A DNA stretch of 64,000 nt from Mesorhizobium ciceri biovar biserrulae WSM1271 (GTDB lineage Bacteria; Pseudomonadota; Alphaproteobacteria; Rhizobiales; Rhizobiaceae), in assembly GCF_000185905.1 (NCBI RefSeq), contig NC_014923.1, positions 248,001-312,000 on the forward strand, written 5' to 3'. Position 1 is the stretch's first letter. Each line of letters begins with the position of its first letter. Below are positions 1-7,229 of this stretch, piece by piece. A program made the translations under genes and the position numbers. A model generated the notes under the pieces. It did not search any database, had not been told where the DNA came from, and was given only the letters and a program-made list of their open reading frames with translations.

Positions 1-629
1 CACGCCTCGGGCGAGAAGGCGATGCGGCCGCCTGCCTTATGCATCTGGTCGAAGAATTCGGTGTCCTCGCCGCCGGTCTGGCCACGCGCCAGGCTGAAGC
101 GGCGGCCGCGCAGGCTGTCCGAGCCCATCCGCAGCAGAACGTTGCAGGTGTAGCCGGTCTGGATCTCGCCGCGCACCCAGACGGGCAAGGTCGAATGGAA
201 ATCGCCGCGCTGCATCCAGTCCGGCGCGTCCGGGCGATAGCGCGCCCTGACCGGGCCGAGCACGGCGGCGGCACCGCTTTGCTGCGCCATCGCGACCAGT
301 TCGGCAAGCCATGGCGTCGTGGCCGTCTCGTCGTCATCGATGAAGGCGACGAAATCCGCGGTGCTCGCATCGAGGCAGGCGTTGCGGGCGATCGAGATGT
401 TGCGCGCCGGGGCGTGCTGATAGTGGATCGGCACCGTCAATTCCCGCGACAGCGCCGCCACCAGGTCACGGGCCGATGGGGTGTCGTCATTGTCGGCGAC
501 GACGATGCGGACATCGAATCCCACCGGCATCTCCATGGCGTCGAGCGAGCGCAGCGTGTCGGCCAGTTCCGGCCGGCGGAAGGTGCAGACGCCGATGTCG
601 ATGCTGCGGTTCTTTGCCGACACCGCCAT
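1..629 (-). CDS. exoM: ExoM-like family 2 glycosyltransferase (3' end outside window)
   Basis: The minus-strand frame from the ATG at 629 stays open to the window edge, giving about 209 residues. The N-terminus reads SIDIGVCTFRRPELADTLRS, followed by a VVADND motif and later FIDDDE, which fit the nucleotide-sugar-binding DxD region of GT2 enzymes. The start resembles S. meliloti ExoM, a succinoglycan glucosyltransferase that extends the lipid-linked repeat unit at the inner membrane. The start codon overlaps the exoA stop by one base (TGATG), so the two are translationally coupled. The order exoL-exoA-exoM matches the S. meliloti exoLAM segment, which is the main support for the name. The exact sugar and linkage cannot be read from sequence. 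Confidence 0.86.
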   Translation of the reverse strand, partial: MAVSAKNRSIDIGVCTFRRPELADTLRSLDAMEMPVGFDVRIVVADNDDTPSARDLVAALSRELTVPIHYQHAPARNISIARNACLDASTADFVAFIDDDETATTPWLAELVAMAQQSGAAAVLGPVRARYRPDAPDWMQRGDFHSTLPVWVRGEIQTGYTCNVLLRMGSDSLRGRRFSLARGQTGGEDTEFFDQMHKAGGRIAFSPEA

Positions 630-1624
630 CAGGCCACTCCTCGTCGCGAGCCGAGGCCGAGAAGCTGCAGCCAGAAGCCGACCGACCAGCCAAGATGCAT
701 GACCATGGCCGAGACACCGGCCAGCGCAACGTCGGCCTTGCGCTGGCGGATAGCCGTCACCAGCCCGTAGCCCAGGCACACCGACGCCCACAGCAGCAGC
801 GGCACCGCCGCCAGCCAGTGCACAAAGGAGAAGGCCGCCAGCAGCACCACCGGGAACACCAGCAGCGGCACCATCTGCCTCACCTTCGGGATGACGCGAT
901 GCTTCAGCACATTCTTGGCACGCCCGCGACCGTAGCCGAGATACTGGAAATAGAGGCCTGAGAGCGAGGCGCGCGGGTAGTAGACCATCTGCGTCTTGCC
1001 GCTCATCCAGATCTTGTAGCCGGCCTTGCGCAGGCGATAATCGAGCTCGGCGTCCTCGTTGTGGCTGAACGTTTCGTCATAGCCGCCGACGGCACCGAAC
1101 GCCGATATCCGCATCAGTGCATGATGGCCGTGATCGATCCACTGTCCCTGCGAAAGATGCCTATGCTTCGAGCCGCCGGTGCCGAGCTTGGAGTTCTGCG
1201 CCGCGGCCGCCGCCTTCTGCACGGCACCGCTGCCGCTGGTGAGCATCGAAACGACAACCGAATCCGCTGATGTAGCCAGGGCTTCCTCGACCAGCCGGTC
1301 GCAATAATCGTCGGGATAACCGCCATGCGCATCGATGCGGATGAGATAGTCGGCACCATCGCCGAAAGTACCGACGGCGAGATTGATCGCCGCGCTCTGG
1401 ATACGCCGCTTGTTGTGGAGCAGGATAACCCGCGGGTCCCTGGCAATGACGTCGTCTACGATGGAAAGCGTGCCGTCGGTGCTGCCGCCGTCGGCGACGA
1501 TGATCCGGGCGCCAAGCCGGGCGGCCGCGGGCCGCAATTGATCGAGCAGCGCACCGATATGGGCGGCTTCGTTCAGGCATGGGATGACGATCAGGCTGGA
1601 TGAGGGTTTTTCCGTCTGCATCAT
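629..1624 (-). CDS. exoA: ExoA-like family 2 glycosyltransferase, membrane-anchored
   Basis: This is a GT2 enzyme of about 331 residues. VIPCLNEAAH lies near the N-terminus, ADGGSTDGT forms the nucleotide-binding loop, and the DAHGGYPDDY region holds acidic metal-binding residues. The C-terminal third has two to three hydrophobic segments (PLLVFPVVLLAAF, VPLLLWASVCLGY and a final one), as in S. meliloti ExoA, which adds a glucose to the growing repeat unit. I chose the ATG at 1624 because AGAGG sits just upstream and the length then matches the 330 residues I recall for ExoA. The ATG at 1663 would add 13 low-complexity residues. It lies between exoL and exoM and ends in a one-base overlap with exoM. 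Confidence 0.9.
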   Translation of the reverse strand: MMQTEKPSSSLIVIPCLNEAAHIGALLDQLRPAAARLGARIIVADGGSTDGTLSIVDDVIARDPRVILLHNKRRIQSAAINLAVGTFGDGADYLIRIDAHGGYPDDYCDRLVEEALATSADSVVVSMLTSGSGAVQKAAAAAQNSKLGTGGSKHRHLSQGQWIDHGHHALMRISAFGAVGGYDETFSHNEDAELDYRLRKAGYKIWMSGKTQMVYYPRASLSGLYFQYLGYGRGRAKNVLKHRVIPKVRQMVPLLVFPVVLLAAFSFVHWLAAVPLLLWASVCLGYGLVTAIRQRKADVALAGVSAMVMHLGWSVGFWLQLLGLGSRRGVA

Positions 1625-1664
1625 CAACCTCTGTCCATCTTGCCCCTGTCCATTCCCGGCCATC

Positions 1665-2837
1665 CTAAGCCAATGCCTCGGCGGGAAACGAACCGGGCAC
1701 GGCCGTCAGGCTGCGCAGACGCTCGACAAGCACACGGCAATCGCTGCGATCGTAGCTCCAGGTTCTCGGGTTGCGCGCCAGAACACGCCCCTTCAGCCTG
1801 GCGAAGCGATGCTCCTCCATCTTGCCTAGCGCGGCTTCGAGCGCTTCGGGCGACGCTTGCGGCAACAGCACGCCGATATCCTGCTGCTTGAGGAACCGCC
1901 CGGTCTCGGTATTGCCCATCGAGATCGGCACCGCGCCGAAACGGCAACCCTCATAGAGCCGGTTGGGCAGAAGCCATTCGGAGTTCTGCCCCGCTTCGAA
2001 GAAATCGATCGCCCAGGAAAAATGGACATCGTTGTAGATCGCCGCCATGTCTTCCGGATTGCGGTAGGGCCCGAGAAACGATAGCCATGGCTCGGCTTCG
2101 ACAAAGCCGTGAAAGTCCGGGAATTCCGACAAAGCCGGACGGCCGCGCAGCACGATCTCGAAGCGGCCCTCCATGCGGCGGGAGAAATCAGCCAGCAGCT
2201 CGAGCGAGCGGCGGCAGCGCAGCGCGCCGAACCAGCCGATCCGCCATGGCGGGCCGACCGGGCTCTCTTCAGCCTCCGGAGCGCCGGGCACAATCGTCGC
2301 GGCCTCGAAATATTTGTTTTCGACCAGCTCGATGGGTGCCGCGACCTGGCCGAACGGCTTGAAATAATTGGCGATGAAGGCAGGCGAACTGGTCACCAGC
2401 AGCTTCACATCCCTGGCCAGAAATCGTTCGGTGGCACGCAGCGCCTTGCCCAGGACATCGTTGCGCAGCACAAGCCGATGAATGTCGAGGCACTCGTATA
2501 CGATCGGAACCGATGCACCGAAGGGTGACCTGGCGCGGCGGGCAAGCGCCAGCATTTCCAGGTTGCGCGCGACGATGACATCCGGCTTTGGCATGCCGCC
2601 CAGCTTCGAGCCTATCGAAACGGCTGCTTTGGCTACGGCCGCGAGGCGTTGGCCGAATCGCCCGTCACGCGTCCCGCCGAGGTCGATCGGGCGCAGTCCC
2701 TCGATATCCGCAATCGGATTCGCGGTGCGACGGAAGCCGGCCAAGGTGACCTGGGCCCCACCTGCCCTGAGCATCGTGATCCGCCGGCGCACCGCCGGGT
2801 CGGAAACGTCGTGCACTAGGTACAAGACATGCAGCAT
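1665..2837 (-). CDS. exoL: ExoL-like glycosyltransferase
   Basis: This 390-residue protein begins MLHVLYLVHDVSDPAVRRRI and continues with AGGAQVTLAGFRR, resembling the N-terminus of S. meliloti ExoL and GT-B (group 1/GT4-like) glycosyltransferases. A C-terminal NRLYEGCRFGAVPI segment fits the donor-binding E-x7-E-like region. ExoL is thought to add a sugar to the lipid-linked succinoglycan repeat. It is the first gene of the minus-strand exoL-exoA-exoM run. A promoter can be drawn upstream on the minus strand (TTGCGA at 2899-2894, TAGCAT at 2876-2871, 17-base spacer), overlapping a TGC-N3-GCA operator. The upstream region is shared with divergent exoT. Assignment rests on family resemblance plus synteny. 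Confidence 0.85.
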   Translation of the reverse strand: MLHVLYLVHDVSDPAVRRRITMLRAGGAQVTLAGFRRTANPIADIEGLRPIDLGGTRDGRFGQRLAAVAKAAVSIGSKLGGMPKPDVIVARNLEMLALARRARSPFGASVPIVYECLDIHRLVLRNDVLGKALRATERFLARDVKLLVTSSPAFIANYFKPFGQVAAPIELVENKYFEAATIVPGAPEAEESPVGPPWRIGWFGALRCRRSLELLADFSRRMEGRFEIVLRGRPALSEFPDFHGFVEAEPWLSFLGPYRNPEDMAAIYNDVHFSWAIDFFEAGQNSEWLLPNRLYEGCRFGAVPISMGNTETGRFLKQQDIGVLLPQASPEALEAALGKMEEHRFARLKGRVLARNPRTWSYDRSDCRVLVERLRSLTAVPGSFPAEALA

Positions 2838-2886
2838 AAAAACTCGACCGCTGTTGGCCCACCCAAGGGAATGCTAGTACAGGTCT

Positions 2887-2901
2887 TGCTGCATCGCAAC
2901 A
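2887..2901. promoter_or_regulatory. TGC-N3-GCA operator candidate, exoL promoter
   Basis: TGCTGC-ATC-GCAACA followed by a T-tract. Read on the minus strand, its TTGCGA forms a -35 element 17 bases ahead of TAGCAT (2876-2871), so the operator would cover the exoL -35 box. The motif recurs at the exoT, exoY, lasso and exoQ promoters. Confidence 0.6.
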
Positions 2902-2927
2902 TTTTTGGTGCGGCGGTTCACGTTTTC

Positions 2928-2942
2928 TGTTGCACTGCAAAA
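2928..2942. promoter_or_regulatory. TGC-N3-GCA operator candidate, exoT promoter
   Basis: TGTTGC-ACT-GCAAAA. TTGCAC (2930-2935) and TAGTTT (2952-2957) are spaced by 16 bases and form a plausible plus-strand promoter for exoT. As at exoL and exoY, the operator overlaps the -35 element. It lies 27 bases from the exoL-proximal site, so two copies fill the divergent exoL/exoT control region. Confidence 0.6.
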
Positions 2943-2972
2943 TTATTGCCGTAGTTTGTGGTCGGCGGCGGT

Positions 2973-3000
2973 CGTGGATTTTCGGGCTCGAAAATCCACG
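2973..3000. promoter_or_regulatory. Perfect 12-bp inverted repeat in the exoT leader
   Basis: CGTGGATTTTCG-ggct-CGAAAATCCACG is a perfect hairpin with a 4-base loop, placed after the predicted exoT promoter and about 10 bases before the likely Shine-Dalgarno sequence (AGGA at 3010). No T-run follows on either strand, so it is not a typical intrinsic terminator. It could be a protein operator or an mRNA leader structure that affects exoT translation. Confidence 0.5.
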
Positions 3001-3022
3001 TAAAAAATCAGGAATCCTGAAT

Positions 3023-4519
3023 TTGGAAGCCAATGCATTCGATCCGCCAGAAGGCTCCTTGCGCAAATCGGTTGGGCGCGGCGCGGTCGTCACGGCCATG
3101 GCGCAATCGGTGCGGGTCGCGACACAGATTCTGTCGGTTATCGTCCTGTCCCGGTTGTTGTCGCCACAGGATTTCGGTGTCGTGGCGATGTGCGCGCCGG
3201 TGCTTGCCTTTATCGCACTGTTCCAGGATTTCGGCCTGACCCAGGCAACGATCCAGAAATCAGGCATCCGGCATGAGGAGGTGAACTACCTCTTCTGGAT
3301 CAATGTCGCCGTCAGCGCGATCCTGGCTTGCGTGCTTGCGGGTGCGGCGCCGCTGGTTGCTGCCTTCTACGGCGAGCCGCGCGTGACAGGTCTGGTGGCT
3401 GCGTTCGGGCTGCAGATCATGGCCTATGGGCTTGGCGCCCAGCATCTGGCGCTCTTGACGCGCCGTATGCAGTTCGGCCGGCTGGCCGTCATCGACGTCG
3501 CCAGCGCCATCGCCGGGCTTGCCGTGTCGATCGCCTGGACCTTCATCGATCGCTCCTATTGGGCCCTGTTTGCCGGCACGCTGACCGGTGCCGTGCTGCC
3601 GACGCTCTGCTACTGGGCGAGTTCGCGCTGGCGTCCGGGCCTGCCGCGCAAGGTCGCCGGCATCGGCGAGCTGATCAATTTCGGCGCCGGCATCACCGGC
3701 TTCAACTTCGCCAATTTCTTTGCCCGCAACCTCGACAACGTGCTGATCGGCAAATATTGGGGCGAGGCGCAGCTCGGCCTCTATGACCGCGCCTACAAGC
3801 TGCTTCTGTTTCCGCTGAGCCAGATCACCAACCCCTTGTCGAAGGTGATGGTTCCAGCACTTTCCAGGCTGAAGGACGAGCCGGATCGCTACCGCAGCGC
3901 CTATCTGCGCGTCATGCCGCTGATCCTGCTGGTGGCGCTTCCCGGTGTCGCCTTCGCCACCGCGATGTCGGATGTGCTGATCCCCTTCGTGCTCGGCGAG
4001 CAATGGCGCGCAAGCGCCTCGATTTTCCTGGCGCTCGGCTTTGCCGGGCTGCTGCAGCCGCTCAACAATCCGGCGGGGTGGCTTTTCGTCAGCCAGGGCC
4101 GCTCCGGCGATTTCATGCGCTGGGGCATCATAACGGCCGTGACGTCGGTGCTGGCTTTCATGCTCGGCCTGCCCTATGGCGCGCTGGGCGTGGCGATCGC
4201 CTATGCGATCAGCGAATATCTGCGGACGCCTTTCCTATGGCTCTATGTCGGCAAGAGCGGACCGCTGCAGGCGCATCATGTGCTGCGCGCGGCAACGCCG
4301 TTCGTGCTTGGCGCCCATCTGGCGCTGGCCGCGATCTGGTTCGTCAAGCCAGCGCTGCCGCAGCAGCATGTCGTCGCCCTGGCCAGCAGCGCCGTGTTCG
4401 CCTACCTCATCACGATCATCATCGCACTGGCATTCGCCTCCGGCCGCGAAGCCTTGCGCGAGGCGCTCAAGATGCTGCCGGCAAGGCTGCCTGCGGCAGC
4501 GCCGCGCGAAGCGCAATAA
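3023..4519 (+). CDS. exoT: ExoT-like polysaccharide flippase (Wzx family)
   Basis: The protein is an integral membrane transporter with many hydrophobic segments (for example TQILSVIVLSRLLSPQDFGV, VAMCAPVLAFIALF and AVSIAWTF). The early FGVVAMCAPVLAFIALFQDF stretch is typical of the oligosaccharide flippase (PST/Wzx) family. Such proteins move undecaprenyl-linked repeat units across the inner membrane. I chose the TTG at 3023, which follows AGGA at 3010 and gives 498 residues, close to S. meliloti ExoT. The frame is open upstream to a TTG at 2930, but that start falls inside the predicted promoter/operator. It is divergent from exoL and followed 52 bases later by the phosphoribosyltransferase gene, probably in one transcript. 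Confidence 0.86.
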   Translation: MEANAFDPPEGSLRKSVGRGAVVTAMAQSVRVATQILSVIVLSRLLSPQDFGVVAMCAPVLAFIALFQDFGLTQATIQKSGIRHEEVNYLFWINVAVSAILACVLAGAAPLVAAFYGEPRVTGLVAAFGLQIMAYGLGAQHLALLTRRMQFGRLAVIDVASAIAGLAVSIAWTFIDRSYWALFAGTLTGAVLPTLCYWASSRWRPGLPRKVAGIGELINFGAGITGFNFANFFARNLDNVLIGKYWGEAQLGLYDRAYKLLLFPLSQITNPLSKVMVPALSRLKDEPDRYRSAYLRVMPLILLVALPGVAFATAMSDVLIPFVLGEQWRASASIFLALGFAGLLQPLNNPAGWLFVSQGRSGDFMRWGIITAVTSVLAFMLGLPYGALGVAIAYAISEYLRTPFLWLYVGKSGPLQAHHVLRAATPFVLGAHLALAAIWFVKPALPQQHVVALASSAVFAYLITIIIALAFASGREALREALKMLPARLPAAAPREAQ

Positions 4520-4571
4520 TTTGGGCGTCTTCGACTGCTACGGACATCTCCTCCAGGACCAGGTCTGAACC

Positions 4572-5594
4572 ATGCACTACCGATCGATCTCCGATATGAA
4601 CGACGCCATCGTCAGGGGCCTGCACCGGCTGCCGCGCGACATCGACCTGGTCGTCGGTGTGCCGAGAAGCGGCGTTTTGGCAGCGACGCTGGTCAGCCTT
4701 GCGGCGAACATTCCGATGACCGATCTCGACAGCTTCCTGGCTGGGCGAATCTACACATCAGGCGTCACCAAGCGCCGGGCCGCTCTCGACCGCAAGGTTT
4801 CCGAGATGCGCAAGGTGCTGGTGATCGACGACAGCGTCGCCGGCGGCAATGCCATGCGCGACGCACGCGCCCGCATCCAGGCTGCGGGCATCGAGGCGGA
4901 CTTCACCTTTGCCGCCGTGTTCGGCCTTGAGCCCCTGCACCAGGAAACCGACCTCGTCTTCGAGGTCGTGCCGCATCCGCGCATGTTCCAGTGGAACTTC
5001 ATGCATCACAAATTCCTGGCGCAATGCTGCGTCGACATTGACGGCGTGCTGTGCCTCGACCCGACAGAGGCGGAAAACGACGACGGCCCGGCCTATGAGA
5101 AATTCCTCAGCGAAGCGCGGCCGCTCCATGTGGCGACCCACAGGATCGGCTGGCTGGTCACCAGCCGGCTGGAGAAATACCGCGCGCTCACCGAGGCATG
5201 GCTCGCCAAGCATGAGATCAAATACGACCAGCTGATCATGCTCGATCTGCCGAGCAAGGCGGAACGGCAACGACTCGGCGCGCATGGCAGTTTCAAGGCC
5301 GATTTCTACCGCAAGTCCGATGCCATCCTGTTCATCGAGAGCGAGCACGAACAGGCGCTGAAGATCACCGAACTGTCAGGCAAGCCGGTGCTGTGCGTCG
5401 AAACGCATATGGTCAGCTTCCCCGACGCGCTGTCGCTGCCGGCACTTGGCCAGGCGGCCCGCAACCTGCCGGCAAGGCTGCGGCAGATCAAGTCGCAAGA
5501 GGGCCGCAAGAGCGCCGCCAAGACCATTGCCCGCGCACTGCTTGGCGCCCGCGGCTACGAGACGCTGAAAAGCCGGGTCAAGCGTCCGGCCTGA
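4572..5594 (+). CDS. Phosphoribosyltransferase-domain protein with a HAD-like second domain
   Basis: The N-terminal half resembles a type I phosphoribosyltransferase: GVPRSG at about residues 29-34 and VLVIDDSVAGG at 82-92, the PRPP-binding loop with its two acidic residues. The second half begins with CVDIDGVLCLD (about 153-163), which looks like HAD motif I (DxD) and suggests a fused phosphatase-like domain. Length is 340 residues, with no signal peptide or membrane segment. It lies downstream of exoT, so a role in sugar-nucleotide or polysaccharide precursor metabolism is possible, but the substrate is unknown. It meets the next gene tail to tail across a GC-rich hairpin. Confidence 0.75.
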   Translation: MHYRSISDMNDAIVRGLHRLPRDIDLVVGVPRSGVLAATLVSLAANIPMTDLDSFLAGRIYTSGVTKRRAALDRKVSEMRKVLVIDDSVAGGNAMRDARARIQAAGIEADFTFAAVFGLEPLHQETDLVFEVVPHPRMFQWNFMHHKFLAQCCVDIDGVLCLDPTEAENDDGPAYEKFLSEARPLHVATHRIGWLVTSRLEKYRALTEAWLAKHEIKYDQLIMLDLPSKAERQRLGAHGSFKADFYRKSDAILFIESEHEQALKITELSGKPVLCVETHMVSFPDALSLPALGQAARNLPARLRQIKSQEGRKSAAKTIARALLGARGYETLKSRVKRPA

Positions 5595-5600
5595 CCTGCT

Positions 5601-5624
5601 CAGGCGGCGTCGTCAGGCCGCCTG
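5601..5624. terminator. Hairpin between convergent genes
   Basis: CAGGCGGC (5601-5608) pairs with GCCGCCTG (5617-5624) around an 8-base loop. It lies just after the stop of the plus-strand phosphoribosyltransferase gene and overlaps the last codons of the minus-strand glycosyltransferase gene. It could act as a bidirectional terminator, although no clear T-run follows. Confidence 0.4.
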
Positions 5625-6692
5625 TCGCGCGCGCTGCTGCATGGCCCTGTCCAGTATCGAGAAGAAGGTGATGAACTGGCGATCGGGATCGAGTTCCGGG
5701 CGCCCGGCGAAGCTGCGAGCGAGACCGGAAAGCCGGTCATATTCCTGGTTGTCGTTCCACAGCCGCCTGACGGCCGCGACCCAATCGGCCAGCGGAGCAT
5801 CGTAATCCAGCACCACGCCACCGGAGCCGACAGCCTCGGGCAGACCGCCGCGCCGCGAACCGATAACGGGGATTCCGCTGCAATGGGCCTCCGAAGCGAC
5901 GCGGCCCCACGCCTCTTCCCACTTGCTGGGAGCAAGCAGGATCTTCGTGCGACCATAGACCGTCTTCATGTCGCTGGTGCGGCTCTCCAGGACGACATTG
6001 CCCAAGGGAGCGATCGTCTGTTCGATCCGCGCCCGGTGATCGTCGTCGAGCTTCCAGCTTTCGACGAACAGGAATGGAATTTCGCGGCAGGCGCCGGCAA
6101 TCCGCACCGCGAGCTCAAATCCCTTTTCCTCATAGGGGTTGATCAGCGTGACGAACTGGCCCGTCGTCGGCGTCGAGTAATGCGCCGGGTTGATGGTTGG
6201 CGGGATCACCGCTGCCTCGATGCCGAATTCTTTTTTGTAGGTTCGCGCGGTGAAGTCCGAATTGGCAATGTAGAGCGCCGAATGCAATTCGCGCAGATCG
6301 CCGCCCAGTTCATGGAACTCGACATTGCGGAGATAAACGACCAAAGGCACGCCCTCCGCCTGCAGCGCCTTGCCGATCGGAACCGATTTGTGACACTGGA
6401 CCACGGCGACATCGGGCTTCAGCCTGTCGACGGCATAACCCGCCGCTTCCCAGGGAAACCAGGCCCGCACCACCGGATAGCCGGGATAGCTGTCGACAAC
6501 CGCCGGCTGCCGCAACAGCTTCATCTTGGCGCGCGCCTTGAAGCCGAAGACACCGTCACCGAACAGGGCGGCGAGCACAGCGGCTTCATGACCGTGCTCG
6601 ATCAGCTGTTCGGCCAGATGATGCGTGCTCGACTGAACGCCGCCACTGAACTCGGGCGGGTAGCCGTTGCCGCCTGCAAAGAGAACTTTCAT
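5613..6692 (-). CDS. Family 4 glycosyltransferase
   Basis: This 359-residue GT-B glycosyltransferase starts MKVLFAGGNGYPPEFSGGVQ, the glycine-rich acceptor-side start typical of GT4. The C-terminal half contains LLAPSKWEEAWGRVASEAH, the E-x7-E-type donor-binding signature, followed by IPVIGSRRGGLPE. I chose the ATG at 6692 because AAGGAG lies 7 bases upstream; the frame is open further but lacks a good ribosome site there. It is presumably a cytoplasmic enzyme adding one sugar to the exopolysaccharide repeat unit. The donor sugar is not readable. It does not correspond clearly to a named S. meliloti exo gene. Confidence 0.85.
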   Translation of the reverse strand: MKVLFAGGNGYPPEFSGGVQSSTHHLAEQLIEHGHEAAVLAALFGDGVFGFKARAKMKLLRQPAVVDSYPGYPVVRAWFPWEAAGYAVDRLKPDVAVVQCHKSVPIGKALQAEGVPLVVYLRNVEFHELGGDLRELHSALYIANSDFTARTYKKEFGIEAAVIPPTINPAHYSTPTTGQFVTLINPYEEKGFELAVRIAGACREIPFLFVESWKLDDDHRARIEQTIAPLGNVVLESRTSDMKTVYGRTKILLAPSKWEEAWGRVASEAHCSGIPVIGSRRGGLPEAVGSGGVVLDYDAPLADWVAAVRRLWNDNQEYDRLSGLARSFAGRPELDPDRQFITFFSILDRAMQQRARQAA

Positions 6693-6766
6693 GATCGGGC
6701 TCCTTGTCGCATCTCGTATTCCTTGCTCGAAGACAACAGGCAAAGGCCGCCGCCTCGCTTTCGACG

Positions 6767-7216
6767 TCAGGCAAGTTTCGGCGGCTCCAGATTGGCGAAG
6801 GGATTGGTACAGGATTGCCAGCCGGTAAACCGGATCGGGTCGTTGGGCGAACTGCGCCAGGCGTAGTCCGTCAGCATATGGAATTCGGCGACGACCCAGC
6901 GGTCGAAATGCAGCAGATCTTCCCGCTTCCGCCGGGGCAGCAAGCGACGCGCGGCGCCCAGTTTGAGCTCCTCCACCAGGGTGACGGCGTCACTCAGTTT
7001 TTCGCTTGGGAAATTCCATGGATTCCTGTCGCGGAACGCCAGCACGAACTGCTGCAGATGCTCGATGCGGATGTTCAACTTGCCAAGATATTTTTCCAGC
7101 GTGACGCGCACCAGATCCTCGTCCGAGAAGGAGGAAACGGTGGCGTAGGCGACCCCCGTCGAAACCACTCCGCCAGCCAAGACGGCCAGGGCCGAGCGTC
7201 TGGAAATCTCGATCAT
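6767..7216 (-). CDS. Small Tat-signal subunit, probable partner of the GMC oxidoreductase
   Basis: This 149-residue protein begins MIEISRRSALAVLAGGVVST, with SRRSALAVL fitting a twin-arginine signal and a hydrophobic stretch after it. It ends 13 bases after the upstream GMC oxidoreductase stop, so the two are co-transcribed. In periplasmic FAD-dependent sugar dehydrogenases a small gamma subunit carries the Tat signal and takes the catalytic subunit across the membrane with it. The size, signal and position fit that role, and the neighbouring enzyme has no signal of its own. The remaining sequence shows no motif I can name, so the call is mainly contextual. Confidence 0.62.
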   Translation of the reverse strand: MIEISRRSALAVLAGGVVSTGVAYATVSSFSDEDLVRVTLEKYLGKLNIRIEHLQQFVLAFRDRNPWNFPSEKLSDAVTLVEELKLGAARRLLPRRKREDLLHFDRWVVAEFHMLTDYAWRSSPNDPIRFTGWQSCTNPFANLEPPKLA

Positions 7217-7229
7217 GCGATACCTCCTT

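Noticed and set aside
39-770. Long plus-strand open frame over the first kilobase
   Set aside because: It is the antisense of exoM and exoA; its protein is rich in Arg, His and Ala without motifs, while the minus strand gives clear GT2 blocks.
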